Shown: in pieces, positions 1 to 8,030 of the stretch
Layout: every line of letters starts with the position of its first letter
How positions within the stretch are numbered: the first letter of the stretch is position 1
Origin: an uncultured Devosia sp.
GTDB lineage: Bacteria; Pseudomonadota; Alphaproteobacteria; Rhizobiales; Devosiaceae
Direction of reading: 5' to 3'
NCBI RefSeq assembly: GCF_963517015.1
Contig: NZ_CAUQDV010000004.1
Coordinates: 62,001 to 126,000, forward strand
Length of the DNA stretch: 64,000 bases
Translations under genes and position numbers: made by a program
The notes under the pieces: generated by a model
Databases searched by the model: none
Seen by the model: the letters and a program-made list of their open reading frames with translations, nothing else
Told to the model about the DNA's origin: nothing

Positions 1-294
1 GGTGACTTCATCCGCAATTTCCTGCGCGTCACCGATAGCCGCACCGGCGAGCGCCTGACCGACACCACCTACAAGACCACCGAGCTCAGCCAGCACTATG
101 GTGCCGACGAGCAGATGGCCGAGGATATCCTCAAGCATATGCTCGAAGGCGCCCCGCTTCCCGTATCGGTCACCGATGCACTCGAAGCCGGTCTTCTGGC
201 GCTGAGCATGGACCGGGCGATGCGCACCCGCTCCGTCGTCGACATGACCCCGATCTGGCAGCAATTCGACGCTGCCCTGGGTCGAGCGAACTGA
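1..294 (+). CDS. Gfo/Idh/MocA-family oxidoreductase, C-terminal part (5' end outside window)
   Basis: Frame 1 is open from the window edge to TGA at 292-294, giving the last 97 residues of a protein. The stretch with TTYKTTELSQHYGADEQM, then PLPVSVTDALEAGLLALSMDRAM, resembles the end of NAD(P)-dependent Gfo/Idh/MocA sugar dehydrogenases, where the last helix packs on the dinucleotide fold. The next gene, a sugar permease, begins 10 nt later in the same direction, so it is probably co-transcribed with the transporter and acts on the imported sugar. The nucleotide-binding motif lies outside the window, so the family call rests on the tail only. Confidence 0.72.
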   Translation, partial: GDFIRNFLRVTDSRTGERLTDTTYKTTELSQHYGADEQMAEDILKHMLEGAPLPVSVTDALEAGLLALSMDRAMRTRSVVDMTPIWQQFDAALGRAN

Positions 295-304
295 GGAGAG
301 ACCG

Positions 305-1192
305 ATGACCAGCAGCCGTAGCGCCGTCCTCTTCGCCCTGGCCCTGCTGGCCCCGGCGGTTCTCTATATCGCGGCGATCGTCGCCTATCCGCTGCTCGAC
401 ACGATCATCCTCAGCTTCACCAATGCTGCGCTTCGCCCGACCTATGATTTCGTCGGTTGGGCCAACTACCAGCGCATCTTTACCGCCGGCAATTTCACCG
501 AAGTGATCCTGCGCACCCTGGTCTGGACCTTCTTTTCGGTCTCCATCAAGATGATCATCGGCATGTGCGGCGCCGTGCTGCTCAATGCCGCCGTGCCCGG
601 CCAGGCCCTGTTCCGCATCCTCACCATGCCGCCCTGGATCGTCCCCATGGCCATCGGCATCTACATGTGGGCCTGGATGTACAACGGCAATTTCGGCATG
701 ATCTCGGGCCTCTTGCAGAATTTCGGCCTGACCAATGGCCCGGTTGCCTTCCTCGCCTATGGCAACACCGCCTTCTGGGCCACCATCATCACCGACGTGT
801 GGATCGGCGTGCCCATGGTGACCATCTATTTCCTCGCCTCCATGCAGTCGATCCCCAAAGATCTCTACGAGGCCGCCTGGACCGACGGGGCAGGGCGCTT
901 CTACCGCTGGCGCCGCATCACCCTGCCGCTGATGCTGCCCGCCATCATCACCATGAGCCTCCTCTCGCTCATCGCCACCTTCAACAGCTTCGACATCATC
1001 TATATCCTGACCAATGGCGGCCCTTCCGGCCAGACCACGACGATGATCATCGACACCTACAAGACCGCCATGGGTTCGCGTAAATATGGCGAAGGCGCCG
1101 CCCGCGCCGTGGTGATCTGCATCTTCGTCTCGGTCTTCTGCCTCGTCTACTTCCGTGCCGTCCGCAAGCTGTCGCAGGGAGAAGCCAAATGA
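305..1192 (+). CDS. Carbohydrate ABC transporter permease, MalF/UgpA type
   Basis: This 295-residue inner-membrane protein has about six hydrophobic segments and the permease EAA loop (EAAWTDGAG, E189 onward) that docks on the ATPase. It is one half of the channel for a periplasmic-binding-protein-dependent sugar importer. The ATG follows a GAGGAGAG ribosome site. Its end overlaps the next permease by ATGA, indicating translational coupling. The neighbours (binding protein, UgpC-type ATPase, RpiR regulator, GH20 hexosaminidase) suggest N-acetylglucosamine oligosaccharides such as chitobiose as substrate; this is inferred from context only. Confidence 0.93.
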   Translation: MTSSRSAVLFALALLAPAVLYIAAIVAYPLLDTIILSFTNAALRPTYDFVGWANYQRIFTAGNFTEVILRTLVWTFFSVSIKMIIGMCGAVLLNAAVPGQALFRILTMPPWIVPMAIGIYMWAWMYNGNFGMISGLLQNFGLTNGPVAFLAYGNTAFWATIITDVWIGVPMVTIYFLASMQSIPKDLYEAAWTDGAGRFYRWRRITLPLMLPAIITMSLLSLIATFNSFDIIYILTNGGPSGQTTTMIIDTYKTAMGSRKYGEGAARAVVICIFVSVFCLVYFRAVRKLSQGEAK

Positions 1193-2121
1193 GTGACGTT
1201 GCCCGCACCACCGAAGTCGCCGCTGTCGATAGCCCCGCTCTCGTCAAGCCCAAGGCCCGCACCAAGGCTGCCAAGCCGATGATCGACCGCTACAAGTGGT
1301 ACGAGGTCGCCTCCATCTATCTCGGCATCGCGGTCTTCCTCTTCTTCGTCCTCGCGCCTTTCATCGAAGGCTTCCTGGTCTCGCTGAAGCCTTTGGCCCA
1401 GCTGTTCTCGACGCCTTACAGCTTCATCCCCAGGAACGGCTCCTTCCAGGCCTATTTCGACATGTGGACCTCGGTCCCCATGCTGGGCATGCACATCTTC
1501 AATTCCTTCTTCATCTCGACCGTGGTGACGCTGATCGTCATCGCCATCGTCGTGCCGGCCGCCTATGCCTTCGCCCGCTTCCAGTTCCCCGCCTCGGGCC
1601 TGCTGCTGGGCCTGTTCCTTGCGGTCAACATGTTCTCGGGCGCGGTGCTGCTGATCCCGCTGTTCCGCCTGATGCGCGGCTTTGGCCTGCTCAACACCTA
1701 TTGGGCGATGATCGTGCCGGGCGCCGCCTTCCTGATCCCGTCGTCGATCTGGCTGCTGCGCACCTACATGCTGCGCATTCCGCGCGAGCTCGACGAAGCC
1801 GCCTGGGTCGATGGTGCATCGCGCCTCTACACCCTGCGCCGGGTTATCCTGCCGCTGGCCATGCCGGGCATCGTCGTCGTCGCCATCATGACCTTCATCG
1901 GCGCCTATGCGCAGCAGTTCATCTTTGCGCTGACCTTCAATTCCAAGACCGAATTCATGCCGCTGCCGGTTGGGCTCTTTGCCTTCTTCGGCAAGCAGGA
2001 AGTGCAGTGGAACGAGTTGATGGCGGCCAGCTTCGTCGGCATCCTGCCGGTGATGATCGTCATCATTTTCCTCCAGCGCTATCTGGTGGCAGGTCTGACT
2101 GCGGGGGCGGTCAAGCAATAA
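1189..2121 (+). CDS. Carbohydrate ABC transporter permease, MalG/UgpE type
   Basis: Second channel subunit of the sugar importer, 310 residues, starting at the ATGA overlap with the first permease. A hydrophilic N-terminal stretch of about 35 residues rich in Ala, Lys and Arg precedes six predicted membrane segments. The EAA loop is EAAWVDGAS from E203, followed by RRVILPLAMPGI, as in MalG-type subunits. It should pair with the upstream permease and two copies of the ATPase at 3486. About 80 nt separate it from the binding protein gene, room for mRNA processing or an internal promoter. Confidence 0.93.
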   Translation: MSDVARTTEVAAVDSPALVKPKARTKAAKPMIDRYKWYEVASIYLGIAVFLFFVLAPFIEGFLVSLKPLAQLFSTPYSFIPRNGSFQAYFDMWTSVPMLGMHIFNSFFISTVVTLIVIAIVVPAAYAFARFQFPASGLLLGLFLAVNMFSGAVLLIPLFRLMRGFGLLNTYWAMIVPGAAFLIPSSIWLLRTYMLRIPRELDEAAWVDGASRLYTLRRVILPLAMPGIVVVAIMTFIGAYAQQFIFALTFNSKTEFMPLPVGLFAFFGKQEVQWNELMAASFVGILPVMIVIIFLQRYLVAGLTAGAVKQ

Positions 2122-2200
2122 CAAGGATTTTCGTCCAGGACCCCGGAGGGACCTGACGAGAGGGAAGGCGCCTTCGGGCGTGCAACAAGGGAGACTAAGA

Positions 2201-3424
2201 ATGAACAAGACCAAAGGCCTCGTGCTGGCGTCGCTGGTGGCCCTCTCGGGCACCACCGGTCTGGCCACTGTGGCTCAAGCCGAAGAAATCAACATCATCC
2301 TCTGCGGCGACGTGGTGACCCCGGTCTACACCAAGCTGTTCGAGGAATGGACCGCCGCCAATCCTGACTATCCCGTCGCCCCCGAGCTCGTCGGCTGGGG
2401 CCAGTGCCAGGACAAGGTGACCACGCTTGCCGTCGCCGGCACGCCGGTCGATATCGCCTATGTCGGTTCGCGCACCCTCAAGCAGTTCGCCCTCAACGAT
2501 CTCATCGTCCCCGTGCCGATGACCGACGAGGAAAAGGGCGCCTACTATAACTACGTCCCCGAAACCGTCACGTTCGACGGCACCCAGTGGGGCATTCCGG
2601 TCGCCTTCTCCACCAAGGCCTTCTTCTGGAACAAGGACCTGTTCGAAGCCGCCGGCCTCGATCCGGAAACCCCGCCCAAGACCTGGGAAGAAGAGATCGC
2701 CTTCGCCAAGCAGATCACCGAAAACACCGATGCTGCCGGCTTCGGCATGATCGCCAAGACCTTTGACGGCACCATGCATTGGTTCCTGCACTGGATCTAT
2801 ACCAACAACGGTTCGGTCATCGACGCCGATGGCAACATCACCCTCGACAGCCCGCAGAACCTGGCTGCCCTGACCGCCTTCAAGGACATCGTGCCTTATT
2901 CCGAAGAAGGTCCGACCGCCTATGAACAGAACGAAGTCCGCGCCATCTGGCTCGACGGCGGTCTGGCCATGATGCACTGCTCGGTCAGCTGCGCCGGCCG
3001 TGGCACCGAAGCCGGCATCAACTGGGGCGTCGCCCCGCTGCCGACCGGTCCGGAAGCCCAGGGTCCCGGCACGCTGCTGATCACCGACTCGCTGGCTGTC
3101 TTCAAGGGCACTGGCCAGGAAGACAAGGTCATCGAATTCGGCAAGTTCCTGACCTCGCCTGAACACCAGCTCGAATATGAACTCAGCGAAGGTGGCCTCA
3201 CCCCGCTGCGTCCGTCAGCTGAAGTCGACGCTCTCGTCGCCGAACAGCCGCACTGGAAGCCCTTCATCGATGGTATCGAATACGGTGGTCCCGAGCCCCT
3301 GTTCAACGACTACATCGGCTTCCAGAACGTCATGATCGAAATGGTCCAGTCCGTCGTGACCGGCGCCGCCGAACCCGCCGCAGCCCTCACCCTCGCTGCC
3401 GGCGAAATCGAGCAGTACAAGTAA
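2201..3424 (+). CDS. Carbohydrate ABC transporter substrate-binding protein (extracellular family 1)
   Basis: Periplasmic sugar-binding protein of 407 residues. A Sec signal (positive start MNKTKGL, hydrophobic core, likely cleavage after AQA near residue 28) precedes the mature protein starting EEINIILCGD. An in-frame GTG at 2180 exists, but ATG 2201 is preferred: it follows an AAGGGAG ribosome site and begins exactly at the signal peptide. The C-terminal half has family-1 binding protein features (WLDGGLAMMHCSVSCAG, then WGVAPLPTGP). It delivers sugar to the two upstream permeases. A GC-rich hairpin follows the stop, which may raise its level relative to the ATPase. Confidence 0.92.
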   Translation: MNKTKGLVLASLVALSGTTGLATVAQAEEINIILCGDVVTPVYTKLFEEWTAANPDYPVAPELVGWGQCQDKVTTLAVAGTPVDIAYVGSRTLKQFALNDLIVPVPMTDEEKGAYYNYVPETVTFDGTQWGIPVAFSTKAFFWNKDLFEAAGLDPETPPKTWEEEIAFAKQITENTDAAGFGMIAKTFDGTMHWFLHWIYTNNGSVIDADGNITLDSPQNLAALTAFKDIVPYSEEGPTAYEQNEVRAIWLDGGLAMMHCSVSCAGRGTEAGINWGVAPLPTGPEAQGPGTLLITDSLAVFKGTGQEDKVIEFGKFLTSPEHQLEYELSEGGLTPLRPSAEVDALVAEQPHWKPFIDGIEYGGPEPLFNDYIGFQNVMIEMVQSVVTGAAEPAAALTLAAGEIEQYK

Positions 3425-3431
3425 GCCATTC

Positions 3432-3459
3432 CTGCCGTCGCGCTCCGGGGCGGCGGCAG
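3432..3459 (+). promoter_or_regulatory. Intra-operon hairpin after the binding-protein gene
   Basis: CTGCCG at 3432-3437 pairs with CGGCAG at 3454-3459, with further G-C pairing inside. There is no T-run, so it looks like a transcript-stabilising or attenuating structure rather than a full terminator. Such stems after binding-protein genes commonly allow the binding protein to exceed the other subunits. Confidence 0.5.
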
Positions 3460-3485
3460 ACTTGAACCATTTTGGAGCCCATATC

Positions 3486-4562
3486 ATGTCGCAGCTCAGT
3501 CTCAAGAGCCTCGAAAAATCCTTCAACGAAGCCCGCATCATCAAGGGCATCGACCTGGAGGTTTCCGAGGGTGACTTCGTGGTTTTCGTCGGCCCGTCCG
3601 GCTGCGGCAAGTCCACCCTGCTGCGCATGATCGCCGGCCTCGAAGACGTCACCCAGGGCGAGATCGAGATCGGCGGCAAGGTCGTCAACGACCTGCCCCC
3701 CGTCGAGCGTGGCATTGCCATGGTGTTCCAGTCCTATGCGCTCTACCCGCATATGACGGTCTACGAAAACATCGCCTTCCCGCTGCGCGTCGAAAAGCTG
3801 CCCCAGGCCGAAGTCGACAAACGCGTCATGGCGGCGGCGAAAGTCCTCCAGCTCGAGCCGCGCCTGCAGCATCGTCCCGGCCAGCTCTCCGGCGGCCAGC
3901 GCCAGCGCGTCGCCATCGGCCGCGCCATCGTCCGCCAACCCAAGATTTTCCTCTTCGACGAGCCCCTGTCCAACCTCGACGCGGCGCTCCGTTCGGAAAT
4001 GCGCATCGAGCTGATGGAGCTGCATAAGCGCCTCGGCTCCACCATGATCTATGTTACGCACGACCAGGTCGAAGCCATGACCATGGCCGACAGGATCGTC
4101 GTGCTCGATGCCGGCGTCATCGCCCAGGTCGGCTCGCCGCTCGAACTCTATCACAAGCCTGACAATCTCTTCGTCGCCGGCTTCATCGGCTCGCCCAAGA
4201 TGAACTTCATCAATGGCACGGTGAAATCCTCCGATGGCACCACCATCACCGTGGATCTGGGCAAGCTCGGCACCCTCGCTCTGCCGCGCGCGGCAAAGAT
4301 CGGCGCCGGCCAGTCCGTCACCGTCGGCATTCGCCCCGAACATCTCAGCCTCGGCAAAGGCGATTTCAATCTTTCCGTCACCCCGCGCATCGTCGAGCAT
4401 CTGGGCATCCACACCGTGCTCTATGCCGATCTGCCCGGCGGCGAAAACTTCATCGCCCTCTTCGAAGGCGACCCCGACGTGGCCGAAGCCAAGGCGTCCG
4501 AAGTCGGCTTCTCGCTGGCGCAAGTCCACCTGTTCGATCAGGCCGGGCAGGCGGTGTACTAG
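3486..4562 (+). CDS. ugpC: Sugar ABC transporter ATPase, UgpC/MsmK/MalK family
   Basis: Cytoplasmic ATPase of 358 residues that powers the importer. Walker A GPSGCGKS lies at residues 36-43, the Q-loop is FQSYALYPHM, the signature LSGGQ is 134-138, Walker B IFLFDEP is 154-160 and the switch histidine is in YVTHDQVEAMTMADR. The C-terminal 120 residues form the MalK/UgpC TOBE-like regulatory domain (VGIRPEHLSL). The ATG at 3486 follows TTTGGAGCC at good spacing; a TTG nine codons earlier is less likely. The symbol marks the family only. MalK-type ATPases of this class are often shared between several sugar importers. Confidence 0.92.
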   Translation: MSQLSLKSLEKSFNEARIIKGIDLEVSEGDFVVFVGPSGCGKSTLLRMIAGLEDVTQGEIEIGGKVVNDLPPVERGIAMVFQSYALYPHMTVYENIAFPLRVEKLPQAEVDKRVMAAAKVLQLEPRLQHRPGQLSGGQRQRVAIGRAIVRQPKIFLFDEPLSNLDAALRSEMRIELMELHKRLGSTMIYVTHDQVEAMTMADRIVVLDAGVIAQVGSPLELYHKPDNLFVAGFIGSPKMNFINGTVKSSDGTTITVDLGKLGTLALPRAAKIGAGQSVTVGIRPEHLSLGKGDFNLSVTPRIVEHLGIHTVLYADLPGGENFIALFEGDPDVAEAKASEVGFSLAQVHLFDQAGQAVY

Positions 4563-4602
4563 CACGTCTCGGCTTAATCCCGAACGCAACCCCACACTCG
4601 AT

Positions 4603-4731
4603 GTCATCCCGGCCTTGAGCCGGGACCCATCCTGAGATGCCACCCCAGCCGCAAGGTGGCAGCGATAATCACAACCACCTTGCGGCTGAACTACCATCTC
4701 AGGATGGATCCCGGCTCAAGGCCGGGATGAC
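4603..4731. repeat. Palindromic intergenic repeat, family A, copy 1
   Basis: 129 nt running from GTCATCCC to GGGATGAC. The outer arms of about 37 nt are nearly perfect inverse complements. An inner pair (CAGCCGCAAGGTGG and CCACCTTGCGGCTG) encloses a short loop. Each outer arm also holds its own small hairpin, CCCGGC-cttga-GCCGGG and its mirror. Three more copies are at 5672, 19882 and 30616. This copy starts 40 nt after the ATPase stop. Confidence 0.93.
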
Positions 4732-4770
4732 ACCGAGAATGCGGAAGCACTCAGGCCAAAGGAGCCGACC

Positions 4771-5637
4771 ATGTCCGACATCGTCGGCCTGCTACAGTCC
4801 GAAAAGAGCGAATTCACCCGCTCCGAGCGCGCCCTGACCGAGATCGTCCTGGCCGATGTCGACAGCGTCCTCAAAATGTCCATCGTCGACCTCGCCGCCC
4901 ATGCCGAGGTGTCGCCCCCCACCGTTACGCGCTTCTGCCGCCGCCTCGGCTGCGATAGCTATGCCGATTTCAAGGTGCGCCTGGCCCAGTCGCGTTTCGT
5001 CGGCCAGCGCTACTTCTCCGTAACCGCCGGCCCCGACTCCGTCCACGAAATCGCCCAGGGCGTGGTCAACGGCATCCAGTCCATCATCTACGAAACCTTC
5101 GACCATCTCGATTTCAATGCGGTGGAAACCGCCGCGACCGCCATTTCCCAGGCCGACAATGTCCTCGCTTTCGGCTCAGGCGGCGCCTCGTCGATGATGG
5201 CCGGCGAAATCGAGACGCGCCTGTTCCGCCTTGGCGTCAAAGTGGCGTCCAGTGACGATCACCAGATCCAGATGATGCGCGCCGCCGCGGCCCCCGTCGG
5301 CACCATTATCGTGGCCTTCTCGCTATCGGGCAACAATTCCCAGCTTGCCAAGGCCTTGGCGGTCGCCGGCGAATATGGCCATCAGCGCGTCGTCATCACC
5401 CGCTCCGGCTCCCTGGTTGCCGCCCAGGCCGACATTCTCCTGCCGGTCAATTGGCACGAAAACACCGACATCCTCCGTCCCACGCCCGGCCGTTACGCCG
5501 TGCTGGCCACGGTCGATATCCTCGCCCAGACCATCGCCGCCCGCATCGGCCGCCCCGCCATCACCGCCATGCGCCGCATCAAGCATCAGCTCGTCGTCAA
5601 CCGCGACGGCGACGACACCCAGCCCCTGGGGGATTGA
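4771..5637 (+). CDS. RpiR/MurR-family transcriptional regulator (HTH + SIS)
   Basis: 288 residues. An N-terminal HTH_6 DNA-binding domain has its recognition region near 40-60 (VDLAAHAEVSPPTVTRFCRRLG). A SIS phosphosugar-binding domain covers about 125-250 (VLAFGSGGASSMMAGEIETRLFRLG, then IIVAFSLSGNN). Regulators of this family sense sugar phosphates, often derepressing amino-sugar genes. Lying between the sugar ABC genes and the hexosaminidase, it is the obvious local regulator. Spacing from the ATPase is 208 nt, filled by repeat A1, so it probably has its own promoter or survives read-through. Repeat copies flank it on both sides. Confidence 0.93.
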   Translation: MSDIVGLLQSEKSEFTRSERALTEIVLADVDSVLKMSIVDLAAHAEVSPPTVTRFCRRLGCDSYADFKVRLAQSRFVGQRYFSVTAGPDSVHEIAQGVVNGIQSIIYETFDHLDFNAVETAATAISQADNVLAFGSGGASSMMAGEIETRLFRLGVKVASSDDHQIQMMRAAAAPVGTIIVAFSLSGNNSQLAKALAVAGEYGHQRVVITRSGSLVAAQADILLPVNWHENTDILRPTPGRYAVLATVDILAQTIAARIGRPAITAMRRIKHQLVVNRDGDDTQPLGD

Positions 5638-5671
5638 AGTGTCGGAACCTCAATGCTGCCCCACACGCGAT

Positions 5672-5795
5672 GTCATCCCGGCCTTGAGCCGGGATCCATC
5701 CCGAGATGTGTTTGCTGCCGCAAGATGGTTCGTTCGATCGACCTTGCGGCCGTTGTGCGATCTCAAGATGGACCCCGGCTTAAGGCCGGGGTGAC
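5672..5795. repeat. Palindromic intergenic repeat, family A, copy 2
   Basis: 124 nt from GTCATCCC to GGGGTGAC with the same nested plan as copy 1. The pairing is less perfect (left arm GAGATG against right arm GATCTC, inner CCGCAAGATGG against CGACCTTGCGG). It follows the RpiR gene by 34 nt and precedes the hexosaminidase start by 76 nt. Confidence 0.92.
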
Positions 5796-5871
5796 ACCGT
5801 GGGTGTGGCGCCAGAAGCGCAAGTCACCAAATGCCCCTAGGGGCTGACACCAAACCAGAACGAGCACTTTC

Positions 5872-7884
5872 ATGCCCATATCCTTCTCCCTCGTCACCAC
5901 CTGGACCCCGGCCACCGATGACGCCCCGCTTGGCTATGGCATCGAGCTGACCAATACTGGCGACGAAGCCGTTTCCAATTTCCAGCTCGGTTTCTCCGGC
6001 CCCGCCCGCATCGATCCGCATGCGACGCTCGAAAACGGCAAGCTGCTCAAGCGCCTCTCCAACCACACGCTGATCGCCCCGCCCGATGGCTTTACCCTCG
6101 AGCCGGGCCAGACCTGGACCTCCACCGCCCGCGGCCTTTCCTATGGCCTGCGCCACTGGAGCGACGGCGCCAATACCGGCTATGTCGTGCTCGAAGACGG
6201 AACCACCGTCGCCCTGCCCACCGCCCCCACCAAGGGCAAGGGCCACAATTCGCCCCTGCTCAAGGGCGCAGCCAAATTCCCCGTGCCCGCCAAGGCACCG
6301 GTCCCGGTCTCCATCATTCCCTGGCCCAAATCCGTAGCCACCACCGGCGCCCGCACCGCCCCTCCCGGCCTTGATCTCAAGCCCGAGGGTGATCTCGCCG
6401 GTCGCGCCGCCGCCGCCTTTGCCGGTCTTGTCGACGGTCTCTTCCCCGTCGAAGGCATTGTCCGCCCCGCATCGGAAGCCGGCATGCCGGTGACCATTCG
6501 CGAAAAGGCGGGCCTGGGCGCCGAGGCTTATGAACTCCATTTCGCCGAGAGCGGCGCCACCGTCGAAGCCACAACGCGGCAGGGCCTCTTCTATGGCCTC
6601 GTGACCCTTGGCCAGATCCTGCGCGGCGCCAAGCTGCACCCGCAGACTTTCCTCTTCCCCACCGGCGGCACCATCAGCGACGAGCCTGGCTTCCGCTATC
6701 GTGGCTGCCATCTCGATGTGGCCCGCCAGTTCTATTACGGCGCCGAAGTGAGCCGCCTCATCAGGCTTCTCGCCTGGAACAAGCTCAACAAGTTCCATTG
6801 GCACCTCAGCGAAGACGAAGCTTGGCGCGTCGAGATCGATGCCTATCCCGCCCTGACCGAGGTTGGTGCCTGGCGTGGCCACGGCAAGGCCTTGCCGCCG
6901 CTGCTCGGCTCCGGCCCGCAGCCGACTGGCGGCTATTATTCCAAGAATGTCATCCGCCAGATCGTGGCTTTGGCCGATAGCCTCGCCGTCACCGTCATTC
7001 CCGAAATCGACATGCCCGGCCACTTCTACGCCGCGCTCCAGGCTGTCCCGGAATTGCGCGACCCGGCCGAGACCGGCGAATACCAGTCGGTTCAGGGCTT
7101 CCCCAACAACTCGCTCAACCCCGCCCATGAGCCGGTCTACAAGTTCGTCGAAACCGTCATCGACGAAATGCTCGAAATCTTCCCGGGCGGCGTCTTCCAT
7201 CTCGGCGCCGACGAAGTGCCGCTGGCCGCCTGGTCCGGCTCGCCGCTGGCGCTCGACATGATCGAAAAGCTCTCTGGCCCCGAAATGCGCAAGAAGCACG
7301 AGGCCCAGTTCAACGTCCTCGGCAACCACCATGGCGCCGACGAAATCGAAGGCTCGCCCACCGCAGCGCTACAGGCCCATTTCATCCGCCGCGTCCACGA
7401 CTACATTTCCAGCAAGGGTGCCATCACCGGCGGCTGGGAAGAGGCCGCCCATGGCGATGCCGTCGACAAGGACAAGAGTTTCGTCATCGGCTGGCGCAAT
7501 GTCGAGATCAACGCCGCTCTGGCTGAACGCGGCTACGACATCGTCGTCTCCCCCGGCCAGCGTTACTATCTCGACATGGCCAATGGCGTCGCCTGGGCCG
7601 AACCCGGCGCCGGCTGGGCCGGCTGGTCTGGCCCCCAGGAAACCTACGAATTCGAAGCCCGCGCCGGTTTCTCCGATAACGGCCTCGAGCACCTCCTGGG
7701 CATCCAGGCCTGCATCTGGAGCGAATCCATGACTGACCGCGCCATCTTCGACCGCCTGGTATTCCCCAGGCTCTCCGCCATCGCCGAAGCCGGCTGGACC
7801 CTGCCAGAACGCAAGAGCTACGACAGGTTCAAGGCTCTCGTGGGGACCATGCCGATCATGTACGGAAATTGGGCTGCTGAGTAA
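5872..7884 (+). CDS. Beta-N-acetylhexosaminidase, glycoside hydrolase family 20
   Basis: 670 residues with three parts. An N-terminal beta-rich region (1-140) has no signal peptide; a GH20b-like domain (about 145-270) contains the typical TRQGLFYGLVTLGQIL segment; and the GH20 barrel starts at FRYRGCHLDVARQFY. The catalytic pair is D447-E448 in FHLGADEVP; WHLSEDEAWRVEI and PEIDMPGH are further family motifs. It removes terminal beta-linked GlcNAc or GalNAc, here probably from imported chito-oligosaccharides in the cytoplasm. Its place next to the RpiR regulator and sugar transporter supports one regulon. Confidence 0.94.
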   Translation: MPISFSLVTTWTPATDDAPLGYGIELTNTGDEAVSNFQLGFSGPARIDPHATLENGKLLKRLSNHTLIAPPDGFTLEPGQTWTSTARGLSYGLRHWSDGANTGYVVLEDGTTVALPTAPTKGKGHNSPLLKGAAKFPVPAKAPVPVSIIPWPKSVATTGARTAPPGLDLKPEGDLAGRAAAAFAGLVDGLFPVEGIVRPASEAGMPVTIREKAGLGAEAYELHFAESGATVEATTRQGLFYGLVTLGQILRGAKLHPQTFLFPTGGTISDEPGFRYRGCHLDVARQFYYGAEVSRLIRLLAWNKLNKFHWHLSEDEAWRVEIDAYPALTEVGAWRGHGKALPPLLGSGPQPTGGYYSKNVIRQIVALADSLAVTVIPEIDMPGHFYAALQAVPELRDPAETGEYQSVQGFPNNSLNPAHEPVYKFVETVIDEMLEIFPGGVFHLGADEVPLAAWSGSPLALDMIEKLSGPEMRKKHEAQFNVLGNHHGADEIEGSPTAALQAHFIRRVHDYISSKGAITGGWEEAAHGDAVDKDKSFVIGWRNVEINAALAERGYDIVVSPGQRYYLDMANGVAWAEPGAGWAGWSGPQETYEFEARAGFSDNGLEHLLGIQACIWSESMTDRAIFDRLVFPRLSAIAEAGWTLPERKSYDRFKALVGTMPIMYGNWAAE

Positions 7885-7891
7885 GGAAGAA

Positions 7892-8008
7892 TACCCCCAC
7901 CTATCCTCCCCCTGAAAAGGGGGAGGGACTAGATCGAGTTTGGGGCACCATCCCGCCAATACCACCGCGCGGTCCCTCCCCCTATCAGGGGGAGGCTAGA
8001 AGGGGGTA
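7892..8008. repeat. Palindromic intergenic repeat, family B, copy 1
   Basis: 117 nt running from TACCCCC to GGGGGTA, with two internal C/G hairpins (CTCCCCC-tgaaaa-GGGGGAG and CTCCCCC-tatca-GGGGGAG) around a less conserved middle. It lies between the convergent hexosaminidase and M81 peptidase genes, 8 nt after the former, and may act as a two-way terminator. Copies at 28726 and 45034 have the same length. Confidence 0.92.
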
Positions 8009-8030
8009 CCCGCCAAGACTCCGCCTTCGC

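Noticed and set aside
2180..2200. GTG 2180 as start of the sugar-binding protein
   Set aside because: It would place seven residues before the signal peptide and overlap the ribosome site that serves ATG 2201.
4603..5795. Family A repeats as CRISPR repeats or insertion sequence ends
   Set aside because: They are single palindromes at separate loci, not regularly spaced arrays, and no transposase frame lies between or within them.
5824..7332. A 502-codon minus-strand frame opposite the GH20 gene
   Set aside because: Low-complexity composition and no recognisable domain, whereas the plus strand shows intact GH20 motifs.
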